NCBI RefSeq assembly: GCF_001905385.1
Contig: NZ_LIPF01000002.1
Location: forward strand, 868,001-932,000
Reading direction: 5' to 3'
DNA: 64,000 nt
From: Streptomyces sp. CB02414
GTDB taxonomy: Bacteria > Actinomycetota > Actinomycetes > Streptomycetales > Streptomycetaceae
Both the position numbers and the translations under genes were made by a program. This document shows positions 36,288 to 44,700 of the stretch, piece by piece. Each line of letters starts with the position of its first letter. Position 1 is the first letter of the stretch. Below the pieces are notes generated by a model. That model saw only the letters and a list, made by a program, of their open reading frames with translations. It was not told where the DNA came from and did no database searches.

Positions 36288-36982
36288 ACCGGGACCGCCG
36301 GGGCTCCCGACTCGGGACCGGTCTCCGGATCGGTCTCCTCGGGCGGTACCCAGGGCCGGCCCGCCATCAGGTCGCCCAGCCCCGCCCAGGCGAAGTTCAT
36401 CAGGGTCGCCGCCGCCTGCTTGGCGGTGACGCCCTCGGTGGCGCCGGCCCAGTCGGCGAGCGACTCGGCCGCGCCGACCAGCGCCTCGGCCAGTCCCGCG
36501 ACCTCCCCCTCGGGCAGGTGCGGGCGGCCGTGCGCCTCCCGTGCGGCGGCCGCGATCAGCTGGGTCACGAAGGCGACGATGTCCTCGCGCATCGCCGCGA
36601 CCTCGGCGGCGAACCGCTCGCCGTGGGTGCGGGCGTGGAGGTGCAGCACCCGCCAGGCGTCCGGGTTGCGCGCGGTGTGGGTGAAGAACGCCCGCAGCCC
36701 CGACCAGAGTTGTCCGTCGGCGGGCAGTCCCGGCCGTACACCGGCGCGCACGGCCTCGGTGAGGGCCCGGGCCTCGCGGCGGACGCAGGCGCTGAAGAGG
36801 TCGTCCTTCGAGTTCAGGTACAGGTACACCAGCGGCTTGGAGACACCGGCCAGTTCGGCGATCTCGTCCATCGACGCCGCCATGTACCCGCGTTGCCCGA
36901 AGATCCGCACGGCGGCGTCCAGCATCTGCTGCTCACGGACCGCCCGGGGCATCCGCTTGGTCTTCCCTGCACCCATACGCAT
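36275..36982 (-). CDS. TetR-family regulator, probable repressor of the fatty-acid block
   Basis: 235 residues (a second Met two codons later is equally possible). The N-terminal helix-turn-helix contains MDEIAELAGVSKPLVYLYLN, and the remainder is an all-helical ligand pocket with a Pro/Glu-rich tail. Convergent with and overlapping the MaoC-like gene. Position favours control of fabG/maoC/thiolase/fadD through the repeats at 34024-34054. This is inference from context. Confidence 0.9.
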   Translation of the reverse strand: MRMGAGKTKRMPRAVREQQMLDAAVRIFGQRGYMAASMDEIAELAGVSKPLVYLYLNSKDDLFSACVRREARALTEAVRAGVRPGLPADGQLWSGLRAFFTHTARNPDAWRVLHLHARTHGERFAAEVAAMREDIVAFVTQLIAAAAREAHGRPHLPEGEVAGLAEALVGAAESLADWAGATEGVTAKQAAATLMNFAWAGLGDLMAGRPWVPPEETDPETGPESGAPAVPVQAG

Positions 36983-37007
36983 CAGCGTACGGTCCGCGCG
37001 GCGGTGA

Positions 37008-37592
37008 TCAGGCCGTCCGCGCTCCGGCGGCCTCCCAGGCCGCCTCGATCATCCGGAATATCTCGTCCACCGCCGCCCGGGGATCGTCCGCCTCACGGGC
37101 CAGCGCGTGGGCGTCGACGACGAACCTCGCGATCGCCCGGCAGGCCGTCGTGGTCCCCTGGAGGCCGAGATCGGCGGCGACGGCCGCCGCCAGGGACTCC
37201 GCGTGGCGCAGCCTCATCGACTCCTCGTACTGCCGCAGCGCGGGCGACGCGTCGATCATGCGCCAGACCGGGGCGGCCTCGGGCGCCGCGCAGTGCGCCA
37301 CGAGAGCGTGCACCTCGCGGCGGAGCGCGGGCATGAGCGGCTCGTCCGGTGCCCGGCCGGTGACGGCCTCGGTGAGGCGCCGCTCGAAGTCCGGGTCCCG
37401 CTCGAACACCAGGGCCTCTTTGGCGGCGAAGTGGGAGAAGAGCGTGGTGACGGCCACGTCGGCCTCGGCGGCCACCTCCCGGATGCCCACCGCGTCGTAA
37501 CCGCGCTCCAGGAAGAGCCGCAGGGCGGTGTCGGCGATCTTCTGCCGGGTCGCGGCCTTCTTGCGCTCACGGCGTCCGGTCGGCACGGTCAT
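37008..37592 (-). CDS. TetR-family regulator of the divergent oxidoreductase
   Basis: 194 residues. HTH sequence IREVAAEADVAVTTLFSHF preceded by basic RRERKKAATRQK. Divergent from the quinone oxidoreductase at 37663, with a perfect 19-base palindrome in the 70-base gap (37632-37650). That arrangement is the classic autoregulated TetR repressor and target enzyme pair. Ligand unknown, perhaps a quinone or electrophile. Confidence 0.92.
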   Translation of the reverse strand: MTVPTGRRERKKAATRQKIADTALRLFLERGYDAVGIREVAAEADVAVTTLFSHFAAKEALVFERDPDFERRLTEAVTGRAPDEPLMPALRREVHALVAHCAAPEAAPVWRMIDASPALRQYEESMRLRHAESLAAAVAADLGLQGTTTACRAIARFVVDAHALAREADDPRAAVDEIFRMIEAAWEAAGARTA

Positions 37593-37631
37593 GCGCCAAA
37601 GCTACCAGGTGCGAAATCGCAACAGTTCCGA

Positions 37632-37650
37632 AACACTAACCGTTAGTGTT
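37632..37650. promoter_or_regulatory. Perfect 9-1-9 palindrome, TetR operator
   Basis: AACACTAAC-C-GTTAGTGTT is fully symmetrical and lies 12 bases before the oxidoreductase ATG, overlapping where both divergent promoters must be. The very short leader means bound repressor would block transcription start directly. Confidence 0.85.
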
Positions 37651-37662
37651 ACGGTCGGCCGC

Positions 37663-38556
37663 ATGAGGAAAGTGAGCTTCGCCGAGTTCGGCGGTCCGGA
37701 AGTCCTCGAACTCCTGGATGCCGAGGAGCCCCACGCGGGCCCCGGTCAGATACGCGTCGCCGTGCGGGCGGCGGGCGTGAATCCCGTCGACTGGAGGCTC
37801 CGCGAGGGCCAGGTCCTGGGGGCCCATCCGATCGAGCTGCCCGCCGGTGTCGGGCTGGACGCCGCCGGGGTGGTGGACGAGGTCGGCGAGGGCGTCGACG
37901 GTGTGGAGCCCGGTGATCCGGTGTTCGGCGAGGGCGTCGACACCTACGCCGAGTTCGCCGTGCTGTCGGCCTGGGCCCGGATGCCCGAGGGCCTGACGTT
38001 CGAGGAGGCGGCCGGGTACCCGTCCGTCGTGGAGACCGCGCTGCGCGTCATCCGCGAGGTGGGGGTGCGGCCCGGACAGACGCTGCTGGTCAGCGGCGCG
38101 TCCGGCGGAGTCGGATCGGCGGTGCTGCAGATCGCCCGCGACCGCGGCATCGCGGTGATCGGCACGGCCGGTGCCGCCAACCAGGACTACCTGCGGGAGC
38201 TGGGCGCCGTACCGACGACGTACGGCGAGGGATGGGTCGAGCGGGTGCGCGGGCTCGGCCACGTGGACGCGGCGCTCGATCTGGCCGGCTCCGGGGTGAT
38301 CGGCGAGCTCGTCGAGCTGACCGGGGACCCGCGGCGGGTGGTCTCCATCGCCGACCTCGGCGCGCCGGAGTTCGGCGTCCGGTTCTCCGGTACGGCCGGG
38401 AGCGTGCCGGACGCGCTCGCCGAGGCGGTCGGCCTGATCGCGCGGGGCCGGCTCCACATCCCGGTCGAGAAGGCGTACCCGCTCGCCGATGCCGCGGCGG
38501 CGCACACCGACAGCCGGGCGGGGCACACGCGCGGGCGCCGGGTCCTGGTGGTCTGA
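37663..38556 (+). CDS. Zinc-independent MDR/quinone oxidoreductase
   Basis: 297 residues. Begins MRKVSFAEFGGPEVLEL, the typical opening of NADPH:quinone reductases, with AGVNPVDW and the nucleotide-binding loop SGASGGVGSAVLQIA near residue 143. No structural zinc cysteines. Reduces quinones or enones using NADPH. Controlled by the adjacent TetR protein. Ends in a long bidirectional terminator. Confidence 0.92.
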   Translation: MRKVSFAEFGGPEVLELLDAEEPHAGPGQIRVAVRAAGVNPVDWRLREGQVLGAHPIELPAGVGLDAAGVVDEVGEGVDGVEPGDPVFGEGVDTYAEFAVLSAWARMPEGLTFEEAAGYPSVVETALRVIREVGVRPGQTLLVSGASGGVGSAVLQIARDRGIAVIGTAGAANQDYLRELGAVPTTYGEGWVERVRGLGHVDAALDLAGSGVIGELVELTGDPRRVVSIADLGAPEFGVRFSGTAGSVPDALAEAVGLIARGRLHIPVEKAYPLADAAAAHTDSRAGHTRGRRVLVV

Positions 38557-38603
38557 CGGCGGCCGTGGCGGCGCCGGGGACGGCGCGGTGGGCGGGGAAG
38601 CGA

Positions 38604-38660
38604 GAACGGGCCGGTCCCCCTTCCCGTGCGTATCGCGCGGGAAGGGGGACCGGCCCGTTC
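38604..38660. terminator. Exceptionally long perfect hairpin (23-pair stem)
   Basis: Positions 38604-38626 are the exact reverse complement of 38638-38660, with an 11-base loop. It lies between the convergent oxidoreductase and symporter genes and should stop transcription both ways. Confidence 0.9.
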
Positions 38661-38677
38661 GCCTGCCGGAACGACGG

Positions 38678-40039
38678 TCAGGCAGCGGCCGGAACCGGCT
38701 CCGACACCTGCTTCTCCTGCTCCCGCTCCGGCTCGTCGATCGGCGAGCTGTGCGCCTCGTCGTACGCCTTGCGGTCGAGCAGTCCCTCGCGGGCCGAGAC
38801 GATGACCGGGACGAGAGCCTGGCCGGCGACGTTCGTCGCCGTGCGCATCATGTCCAGGATCGGGTCGATGGCGAGGAGGAGGCCGACGCCCTCCATGGGC
38901 AGGCCCAGCGTGGACAGGGTCAGGGTCAGCATCACCGTGGCGCCGGTGAGGCCGGCCGTGGCGGCGGAGCCGACGACCGAGACGAAGGCGATCAGGAGGT
39001 AGTCGCCGACGCCGAGGTCGATGCCGAAGATCTGCGCGACGAAGATCGCGGCGATCGCCGGATAGACCGCGGCGCAGCCGTCCATCTTGGTCGTCGCGCC
39101 GAACGGCACGGCGAAGGACGCGTACTCCTTCGGGACGCCGAGACGCTCGGTGACCTTCTGGGTCAGCGGCATGGTGCCGACGGACGAGCGGGAGACGAAG
39201 GCGAGCTGGATCGCGGGCCAGGCGCCCTTGAAGAACTGCAGCGGGTTGAGCTTGGCGACGGTGGCGAGCAGCGCCGGGTAGACCACGAACAGCACGATGG
39301 CGCAGCCGACGTAGATGTCGGCGGTGAAGGTGGCGTACTTGCCGATGAGGTCCCAGCCGTAGGTGGCGATGGCCTTGCCGATGAGGCCGACCGTGCCGAT
39401 CGGGGCGAGGCGGATGACCCACCACAGGGCCTTCTGGAGGAGTTCGAGGACGGACTCGCTCAGGTTGAGGATCGGCTGGGCCTTCTCGCCGAGCTGGAGG
39501 GCGGCGATGCCGGCGACGGCGGCCATGAAGACGATCTGCAGCACGTTCAGGTCGGTGAACGGCGTGATGACGTCGGTCGGCACGATGCCGGTCAGGAAGT
39601 CGATCCAGGACCCGGTGTTCTCGGGCTTGGCGCCGTCGGCCGGGGTGAGGCCGGTGCCGGCACCGGGGTTGGTGACCAGGCCGATGACGAGGCCGATGGC
39701 CACCGCGATCAGCGACGTGATCATGAACCAGAGGAGGGTGCGGGACGCCAGGCGGGCCGCGTTGTTGACCTTCCGCAGGTTGGTGATCGACACCAGGATC
39801 GCGAAGAAGACGAGGGGTGCGACGGCCAGCTTCAGCAGGCCGATGAAGAGGTCACCGACCTTCTCCAAGGTGGTGACGAGCCAGGATATGTCCTGGCTGC
39901 GGGCCAGCCAGCCCAGCAGGACACCGAGGACGAGACCGGCGAGTATCTGGGCCCAGAAGGGCACCTTGAAGGACTTCTTGGCCGGGGACCCGGCGGAAGG
40001 CTTCGCGGGCGACGAGTTCGCGGGCGAGGAAGAGGACAC
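38678..40039 (-). CDS. Dicarboxylate/amino acid:cation symporter (DAACS), possibly cystine uptake
   Basis: 453 residues with about eight membrane helices and two re-entrant loops. HP1 region SRSSVGTMPL and TM7 region TTKMDGCAAVYPAI correspond to the serine-rich and NMDGT motifs of the GltP/TcyP family. The GCA-x-YPA form recalls TcyP-type cystine carriers more than glutamate carriers. A leader peptide with a Cys-containing tail (40119-40220) and a 7-5-7 repeat (40253-40271) upstream also point to sulphur amino-acid control. A Ser/Ala/Pro N-terminal tail and an acidic C-terminal tail are cytoplasmic. Substrate is inferred. Confidence 0.9.
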   Translation of the reverse strand: MSSSSPANSSPAKPSAGSPAKKSFKVPFWAQILAGLVLGVLLGWLARSQDISWLVTTLEKVGDLFIGLLKLAVAPLVFFAILVSITNLRKVNNAARLASRTLLWFMITSLIAVAIGLVIGLVTNPGAGTGLTPADGAKPENTGSWIDFLTGIVPTDVITPFTDLNVLQIVFMAAVAGIAALQLGEKAQPILNLSESVLELLQKALWWVIRLAPIGTVGLIGKAIATYGWDLIGKYATFTADIYVGCAIVLFVVYPALLATVAKLNPLQFFKGAWPAIQLAFVSRSSVGTMPLTQKVTERLGVPKEYASFAVPFGATTKMDGCAAVYPAIAAIFVAQIFGIDLGVGDYLLIAFVSVVGSAATAGLTGATVMLTLTLSTLGLPMEGVGLLLAIDPILDMMRTATNVAGQALVPVIVSAREGLLDRKAYDEAHSSPIDEPEREQEKQVSEPVPAAA

Positions 40040-40118
40040 GGACAGACTCCGTTGGGGACGGGACGCGGGGGACGGACGCGCAGGGCTGACGTGGAGAACG
40101 ACGGGATGAGGGGGAACG

Positions 40119-40220
40119 TCAGGGGCGACAGTTCGCGGACGCGCACCGACAGAGGTCCACGTGCAGGCGCGCCACGAGCGCGAGGCTCGGGGGTGTGTGG
40201 GGCGCGGCTGCGTGCTTCAT
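40119..40220 (-). CDS. Putative leader peptide (33 codons) upstream of the symporter
   Basis: ATG at 40218-40220 and stop at 40119-40121, 79 bases before the symporter start, too short to be listed as a normal gene. The peptide contains LVARLHVDLCRCASANCRP at its end. The pattern R-x-HVDL-R--SA-C is that of the short actinobacterial leader peptides annotated upstream of sulphur-metabolism and transport genes (family recalled, not checked). Three cysteine codons in the last 10 would let ribosome stalling report cysteine supply. Confidence 0.68.
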   Translation of the reverse strand: MKHAAAPHTPPSLALVARLHVDLCRCASANCRP

Positions 40221-40252
40221 GCACACGACTTTAACACCAGCGCTTTGGGACC

Positions 40253-40271
40253 CTCAAAGCCTAACTTTGAG
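40253..40271. promoter_or_regulatory. CTCAAAG-N5-CTTTGAG palindrome in symporter promoter
   Basis: Perfect 7-base arms with a 5-base spacer, 32 bases upstream of the leader-peptide start in an AT-richer patch, so probably an operator overlapping the promoter of the symporter transcript. Confidence 0.6.
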
Positions 40272-40306
40272 AGGCTGGAGGCGACTCCTGCCCGTAAAAC
40301 GCAGAT

Positions 40307-40342
40307 CGCCCCGGTTTTCCGCAGAATGCGGCAACCGGGGCG
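40307..40342 (-). terminator. Hairpin terminator downstream of DUF4229-like gene
   Basis: CGCCCCGGTT (40307-40316) pairs with AACCGGGGCG (40333-40342); inside it CCGCA and TGCGG also pair around GAA. It lies just after the minus-strand stop at 40364 and separates that transcript from the symporter promoter. Confidence 0.85.
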
Positions 40343-40363
40343 TACGCGTGTGTGTGACGGACG

Positions 40364-40663
40364 TTACGAGGTCTGACCCTGCGCCCGTGCGGAGTCGTCG
40401 GCGACGTCCTCCTGGCCGCGGTTGGCCTCCAGGTTGGTCTTGAAGCGGTCCACCCGGTTCACGACCTGCACCGAGGCCCGGTCCCGCTCCTTGCGCAGCG
40501 CGACGTAGCTGATGGGGGCGGAGACCAGCAGGGCGAGCAGGATGATCCACATGCCGTTGGAGTCGCCGAGTCCGCGCGGGAACACGCCGACGTAGACGAG
40601 TCCCCAGACGGCCACGAGGCAGCCGACGAAGACCCCGAGGCGCATCAGCGTGTAGCGGAGCAT
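40364..40663 (-). CDS. Small membrane protein (DUF4229-like)
   Basis: 99 residues from the ATG at 40661-40663. Two membrane helices (YTLMRLGVFVGCLVAVWGLV and MWIILLALLVSAPISYVAL) form a hairpin, followed by a charged cytoplasmic helix with RFKTNLEANRGQEDV. Matches the DUF4229 family as I recall it, often found near menaquinone genes in actinobacteria. Function unknown. Terminated by the hairpin at 40307-40342. Confidence 0.82.
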   Translation of the reverse strand: MLRYTLMRLGVFVGCLVAVWGLVYVGVFPRGLGDSNGMWIILLALLVSAPISYVALRKERDRASVQVVNRVDRFKTNLEANRGQEDVADDSARAQGQTS

Positions 40664-40746
40664 CTCAATCCACTCTTCCGTTTCTGGCACAAAGAGGCAC
40701 TGTCCAGTGAAGCATGCCGGGCCGCCGGTCCCGCACGGGGGTCGGC

Positions 40747-41271
40747 TCAGGCCAGCGGCAGCAGCATGAAGATGTCGTCGCGGTCGTCGCCGGGAGCGAC
40801 CCGGATCGCGCCGGGCACCCGGCCGACCTCCTTGTAGCCGCAGGACTCGTAGAACCGCTCCAGGCCGAGGCCGCCCCGGCAGGTGAGCCGGATCGCCTCG
40901 ACACCGTCGAGGGTGCGGGCCGCGTCCGCGGCGGCGGCCATCAGGTCCCGGCCGTAGCCCCGGCCCTGGTGGCGCGGGTGGACCATCACCGTGTAGAGCC
41001 ACAGCCAGTGGGTCATCAGCCGGTGGGTGTTCAGGGTGAGGAACGCGGTGGCGGCCACCCGGCCGGTTTCGTCGTGTCCGACGAGGAGGCGGGTGCGGCC
41101 CTCGGCCATGGCGACCATGTGCTTGACCAGCTCGGGGCGGATGTGCTCCCGGGTCGTCGGCGGGACGAAGCCGACGGAGCCGCCCGCGTCGGTGACGTCG
41201 GTCCACAGGTCGAGTACGCCGTCGCGCAGGTCCGGGGTGAGGGCGGGATCGAGGGTGAAAGTAAGGGACAC
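40747..41271 (-). CDS. GNAT-family N-acetyltransferase
   Basis: 174 residues from a GTG. The acetyl-CoA binding motif A is VMVHPRHQGRGYGRDLMAAA (about residues 95-114), followed by LGLERFYESCGYKEVG (motif B). Substrate unknown. Ends 83 bases before the DUF4229-like start; likely same transcript as udgX upstream (16-base gap). Confidence 0.9.
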   Translation of the reverse strand: MSLTFTLDPALTPDLRDGVLDLWTDVTDAGGSVGFVPPTTREHIRPELVKHMVAMAEGRTRLLVGHDETGRVAATAFLTLNTHRLMTHWLWLYTVMVHPRHQGRGYGRDLMAAAADAARTLDGVEAIRLTCRGGLGLERFYESCGYKEVGRVPGAIRVAPGDDRDDIFMLLPLA

Positions 41272-41287
41272 GATCCCATCGTAACCA

Positions 41288-41932
41288 TTACGCGACGAGT
41301 GCCCGGGTCGCCACCTCCAGATCGGAGACCAGACCCCGGTAGGCCCCGTCCCGGTCCTCGGCCCGCAGCACCGCCGACGGGTGCACGGTCGGCACCAGCC
41401 GTTCCGTACGCCCGTGGATCTCCTCCTCCAGCACCGTGCCGCGCACCTGAGTGACCCGGAACGAGGAGCCGAGCAGCGCCTTGCCGGCCGTCGCGCCGAG
41501 CACCACGATCAGTTCGGGCTCCACCCGGTCCAGCTCGGCGGCCAGCCAGGGCCCGCAGGCGGTCATCTCACGCAGGGTGGGCGCCTTGTGGATGCGGCGC
41601 TTGCGGGGTTCGGCCCGCGTGAACTTGAAGTGCTTGACGGCGTTCGTGACGTAGGCGTCCGCCGGGTCGAGGCCGGCCTCCGCCAGCGCCCGGTCGAGGA
41701 GCCTGCCGGCGGGGCCGACGAAGGGTTCGCCCGCCCGGTCCTCCTGGTCGCCGGGCTGCTCACCGACGAGCATGAGGCGGGCGGTCGCCTTGCCGGCGCC
41801 GAAGACGGTCTGGGTGGCGTCCCTGTGCAGGGGACAGCCGCGGCAGTCGGCGGCCGCCCGGCGCAGGGCGGGGAGGCCGCCGCGCTTCGGAACGAAGGGT
41901 GCGGCGGTGTAGGCGTCCTCGGTACCGGCCAT
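41288..41932 (-). CDS. udgX: Uracil-DNA glycosylase of the UdgX type
   Basis: 214 residues. Fe-S cysteines CRGC (Cys30, Cys33) and ACGPW (Cys126), motif GEQPGDQEDRAG (residues 57-68), and VHPSAVLR. The diagnostic feature is the KRRIH loop (residues 111-115). In mycobacterial UdgX the histidine of this loop becomes covalently linked to the sugar after uracil is removed, leaving the protein cross-linked to DNA. So this enzyme probably makes covalent complexes at uracil sites rather than acting as an ordinary family 4 glycosylase. Confidence 0.9.
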   Translation of the reverse strand: MAGTEDAYTAAPFVPKRGGLPALRRAAADCRGCPLHRDATQTVFGAGKATARLMLVGEQPGDQEDRAGEPFVGPAGRLLDRALAEAGLDPADAYVTNAVKHFKFTRAEPRKRRIHKAPTLREMTACGPWLAAELDRVEPELIVVLGATAGKALLGSSFRVTQVRGTVLEEEIHGRTERLVPTVHPSAVLRAEDRDGAYRGLVSDLEVATRALVA

Positions 41933-42012
41933 GCGGTCCGACTACCCGCCATGGGCATTCGGACCCGTGTCGGCTGCGGGTGAGTGGGGGCTGGTCGCGA
42001 ACCGCCCCTTGG

Positions 42013-43176
42013 TCACACCCGCATCGGCTGCGGAGACTCCCGGCGCCCCGCGTCGGGACCGTCGTACTCCCGGAGGACCTCGTACCGCGTGTTCCGCTCC
42101 ACCGGGCGGAACCCGGCGTCGCGGATCAGGTCGAGCAGGTCCTCGCGCGTCAGCTTGTTCGGCGTGCCGAAGTCGTCCGCGTCGTGCGTGATCTTGTACT
42201 CGACGACCGAGCCGTCCATGTCGTCGGCGCCGTGCTGCAGGGCCAGCTGCGCGGTCTGGACGCCGTGCATGACCCAGAAGACCTTGACGTGCGGGACGTT
42301 GTCGAAGAGCAGCCGCGACACCGCGAAGGTCTTCAGTGCCTCGGCGCCGGTCGCCATCTGCGTCCGCGCCTGGAGCCGGTTCCTGACCTTGCCGTCCTTC
42401 AGGTCCACGAAGTCGTGCTGGTAGCGCAGCGGGATGAAGACCTGGAAGCCGTTCGTCTCGTCCTGGAGCTCACGCAGGCGCAGTACGTGGTCCACGCGGT
42501 GGCGCGGCTCCTCGATGTGGCCGTAGAGCATGGTGCACGGGGTCTTCAGCCCCTTCTCGTGCGCCAGGCGGTGGATGCGCGACCAGTCCTCCCAGTGGGT
42601 GCGGTGGTCGACGATGTGCTCCCGCACCTCCCAGTCGAAGATCTCGGCGCCGCCGCCGGTCAGGGACTCCAGACCGGCGTCGATCAGCTCGTCGAGGATG
42701 TCGGAGGCGGACATCCCGGAGATCGTCTCGAAGTGGTGGATCTCGGTGGCGGTGAACGCCTTGAGCGACACGTCGGGCAGCGCGGCCTTCAGTTCCCTGA
42801 GCGAGCGCGGGTAGTAGCGCCACGGCAGGTTCGGGTGCAGGCCGTTGACGATGTGCAGCTCGGTGAGGTTCTCGCCCTCCATCTCCTTGGCGAGCTTCAC
42901 CGCCTCCTCGATGCGCATCGTGTACGCGTCCTTCTCCCCCGGCTTGCGCTGGAAGGAGCAGTACGCGCAGGACGCGGTGCACACGTTGGTCATGTTGAGG
43001 TGACGGTTGACGTTGAAGTGGACGACGTCGCCGTTCTTGCGCGTCCGCACCTCGTGCGCGAGGCCACCGAGCCAGGCCAGGTCGTCCGACTCGTACAGCG
43101 CGATGCCGTCCTCGCGGGTCAGCCGCTCCCCGGAGCGGACCTTCTGCTCCAGCTCCCGCTTGAGCCCGGCGTCCAT
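42013..43176 (-). CDS. mqnE: Aminofutalosine synthase (radical SAM)
   Basis: 387 residues, normal for MqnE. The radical SAM cluster motif CTASCAYC gives Cys66, Cys70 and Cys73. Other conserved stretches are ELHIVNGLHPNLPW and GGGAEIFDWEVREH. The enzyme joins the radical from SAM to 3-enolpyruvylbenzoate to give aminofutalosine, the second step after MqnA. Lies downstream of an Lrp regulator and mqnM on the same strand. Confidence 0.95.
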   Translation of the reverse strand: MDAGLKRELEQKVRSGERLTREDGIALYESDDLAWLGGLAHEVRTRKNGDVVHFNVNRHLNMTNVCTASCAYCSFQRKPGEKDAYTMRIEEAVKLAKEMEGENLTELHIVNGLHPNLPWRYYPRSLRELKAALPDVSLKAFTATEIHHFETISGMSASDILDELIDAGLESLTGGGAEIFDWEVREHIVDHRTHWEDWSRIHRLAHEKGLKTPCTMLYGHIEEPRHRVDHVLRLRELQDETNGFQVFIPLRYQHDFVDLKDGKVRNRLQARTQMATGAEALKTFAVSRLLFDNVPHVKVFWVMHGVQTAQLALQHGADDMDGSVVEYKITHDADDFGTPNKLTREDLLDLIRDAGFRPVERNTRYEVLREYDGPDAGRRESPQPMRV

Positions 43177-43224
43177 GCGATACCTCTTTCTGAGACAGAC
43201 TCCGTAAACCGTACGCCCCGCTCG

Positions 43225-43680
43225 CTACACCTCTTCGGGCAGCTCGCCCACGCGGTTCTCCCACTTCGTGGAGAGCACGATGGTGGTACGGGTCCGGGAG
43301 ACGCCCTTCGTCCCCGACAGGCGCCGGATGATGCTCTCCAGGCCGTCCACGTCGGCCGCGCGCACCTTGAGCATGTAGGAGTCGTCGCCGGCGATGAACC
43401 AGCAGTCCTCGATCTCCCGCAGCTCCCGCAGCCGCTGCGCCACGTCCTCGTGGTCGGCCGCGTCGGAGAGCGAGACGCCGATGAGGGCGGTGACGCCGAG
43501 GCCGAGCGAGGCGGCGTCCACGGTGGCCCGGTAACCGGTGATGACGCCGGCCGCCTCCAGCCGGTTGATGCGGTCGGTGACGCTGGGTCCCGACAGTCCG
43601 ACGAGGCGCCCCAGCTCCGCGTACGAGGCCCGGCCGTTCTCCCTCAGGGCCTGGATGAGCTGCCTGTCCACCGCGTCCAT
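43225..43680 (-). CDS. Lrp/AsnC-family regulator
   Basis: About 151 residues from the ATG at 43678-43680 (GGAAGG upstream); a GTG six codons earlier has no ribosome site. HTH in ASYAELGRLVGLSGPSVTDR, then an RAM effector domain with YRATVDAASLGLGVTALI. Wedged between mqnM and mqnE, so it may tune menaquinone genes in response to an amino acid or related ligand. Confidence 0.92.
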   Translation of the reverse strand: MDAVDRQLIQALRENGRASYAELGRLVGLSGPSVTDRINRLEAAGVITGYRATVDAASLGLGVTALIGVSLSDAADHEDVAQRLRELREIEDCWFIAGDDSYMLKVRAADVDGLESIIRRLSGTKGVSRTRTTIVLSTKWENRVGELPEEV

Positions 43681-43747
43681 GCGATCGAAGCCTTCCACTG
43701 AAGAGTTCTGAAGATGTGGGTAACAAACGTGTGGGGGGAGGTGGTGC

Positions 43748-44428
43748 TCAGGTGGTGGGGCGGGCCCCTCCGAGGTCGCCGCTCCAGCGGCGGTAGAGGC
43801 CGTGCCCGACGCCCGCCGCGTCGAGGACGCGTCCGGCGACGAAGTCGACCAGGTCCTGGATGTGCGTCGCCCCCGCGTAGAAGGCCGGCGAGGCGGGCAC
43901 CACGGTCGCGCCCGCGTCGTCCAGTGTCACCAGGTGCCTGAGGGTCCGGCCGTCCAGCGGGGTCTCCCGGACGGCCACGACCAGCTTGCGGCGCTCCTTC
44001 AGGGTCACGCTCGCCGACCGCTGCAACAGGTCCTTCGACAGCCCGAGGGCGACACCCGCCACACAGGCCGTCGACGCGGGCACGATCAGCATGCCCTTGA
44101 CGGGGTACGACCCGGAGGACGGCCCGGCCGCGAGGTCACCCGCGCTCCAGTGCCGCACCCGGTCGCCGAAGACGTCCACGTCGAACGTGTCCGGCTTGCC
44201 GTCGGCCCCGCGCGCGAGCCAGGTGTGCAGGTCGTCGCGCCAGTGGGCGTCACGGAAGGAGATGCCGGTCTCGTCGAGCAGGGTGAGCCGCGAGGCCCGG
44301 CTGACCACCAGGTCGACGCTCTCGCCGGCGGCGAGCAGCGCGCGCAGCACGGCGGCGGCGTATGGAGTGCCGGAAGCTCCGGAGACCCCCACGATCCAAG
44401 GCGTACGCTGCGCTTCTCCTGGGTTCAC
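43748..44428 (-). CDS. mqnM: UbiX-like flavin prenyltransferase of menaquinone pathway
   Basis: 226 residues. Flavin-binding opening IVGVSGASGTPYAAAVLRAL, conserved LKERRKLVVAVRETP and VVPASPAFYAG. Makes prenylated FMN, the cofactor needed by the UbiD-like decarboxylase MqnL (47609-49066). First of the minus-strand group mqnM-lrp-mqnE. The island 44701-46498 now separates it from mqnP and mqnL. Confidence 0.93.
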   Translation of the reverse strand: MNPGEAQRTPWIVGVSGASGTPYAAAVLRALLAAGESVDLVVSRASRLTLLDETGISFRDAHWRDDLHTWLARGADGKPDTFDVDVFGDRVRHWSAGDLAAGPSSGSYPVKGMLIVPASTACVAGVALGLSKDLLQRSASVTLKERRKLVVAVRETPLDGRTLRHLVTLDDAGATVVPASPAFYAGATHIQDLVDFVAGRVLDAAGVGHGLYRRWSGDLGGARPTT

Positions 44429-44589
44429 ATCTTGAGCCTACCGGCGCGCACGGCAGACCTCAGGACCGGTCCACCCCCACGGGAGGCGAGGCCGAGTTGT
44501 GACCTGCGCCACTCTCAGGTCTATGCCAGACCACGTCGATTAGCCACCTGTCTTTTGGGTAGAAGCCAGTCGACGGCGTCTACCGGCAT

Positions 44590-44640
44590 GCGGCCGAATG
44601 GCCCCTAGCGGAGTGCAAGCGGCCGAACGAGGCCTCTAGG
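44590..44640. promoter_or_regulatory. Direct repeats upstream of XRE gene
   Basis: GCGGCCGAA occurs at 44590-44598 and 44619-44627, 29 bases apart, each followed by a CTAG-containing word (CCCCTAG and CCTCTAGG). The position 60-110 bases before the XRE start fits an autoregulatory site. Confidence 0.4.
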
Positions 44641-44700
44641 ATGGGCAGGTTTCGGCACGCCAAGTGTCGGGTGCCGCCGTCACCTAGTCGAAGGAGCGCC

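Noticed and set aside
36287..36299. Terminator between maoC-like and tetR genes
   Set aside because: The genes overlap by 13 bases and no stable hairpin is visible there.
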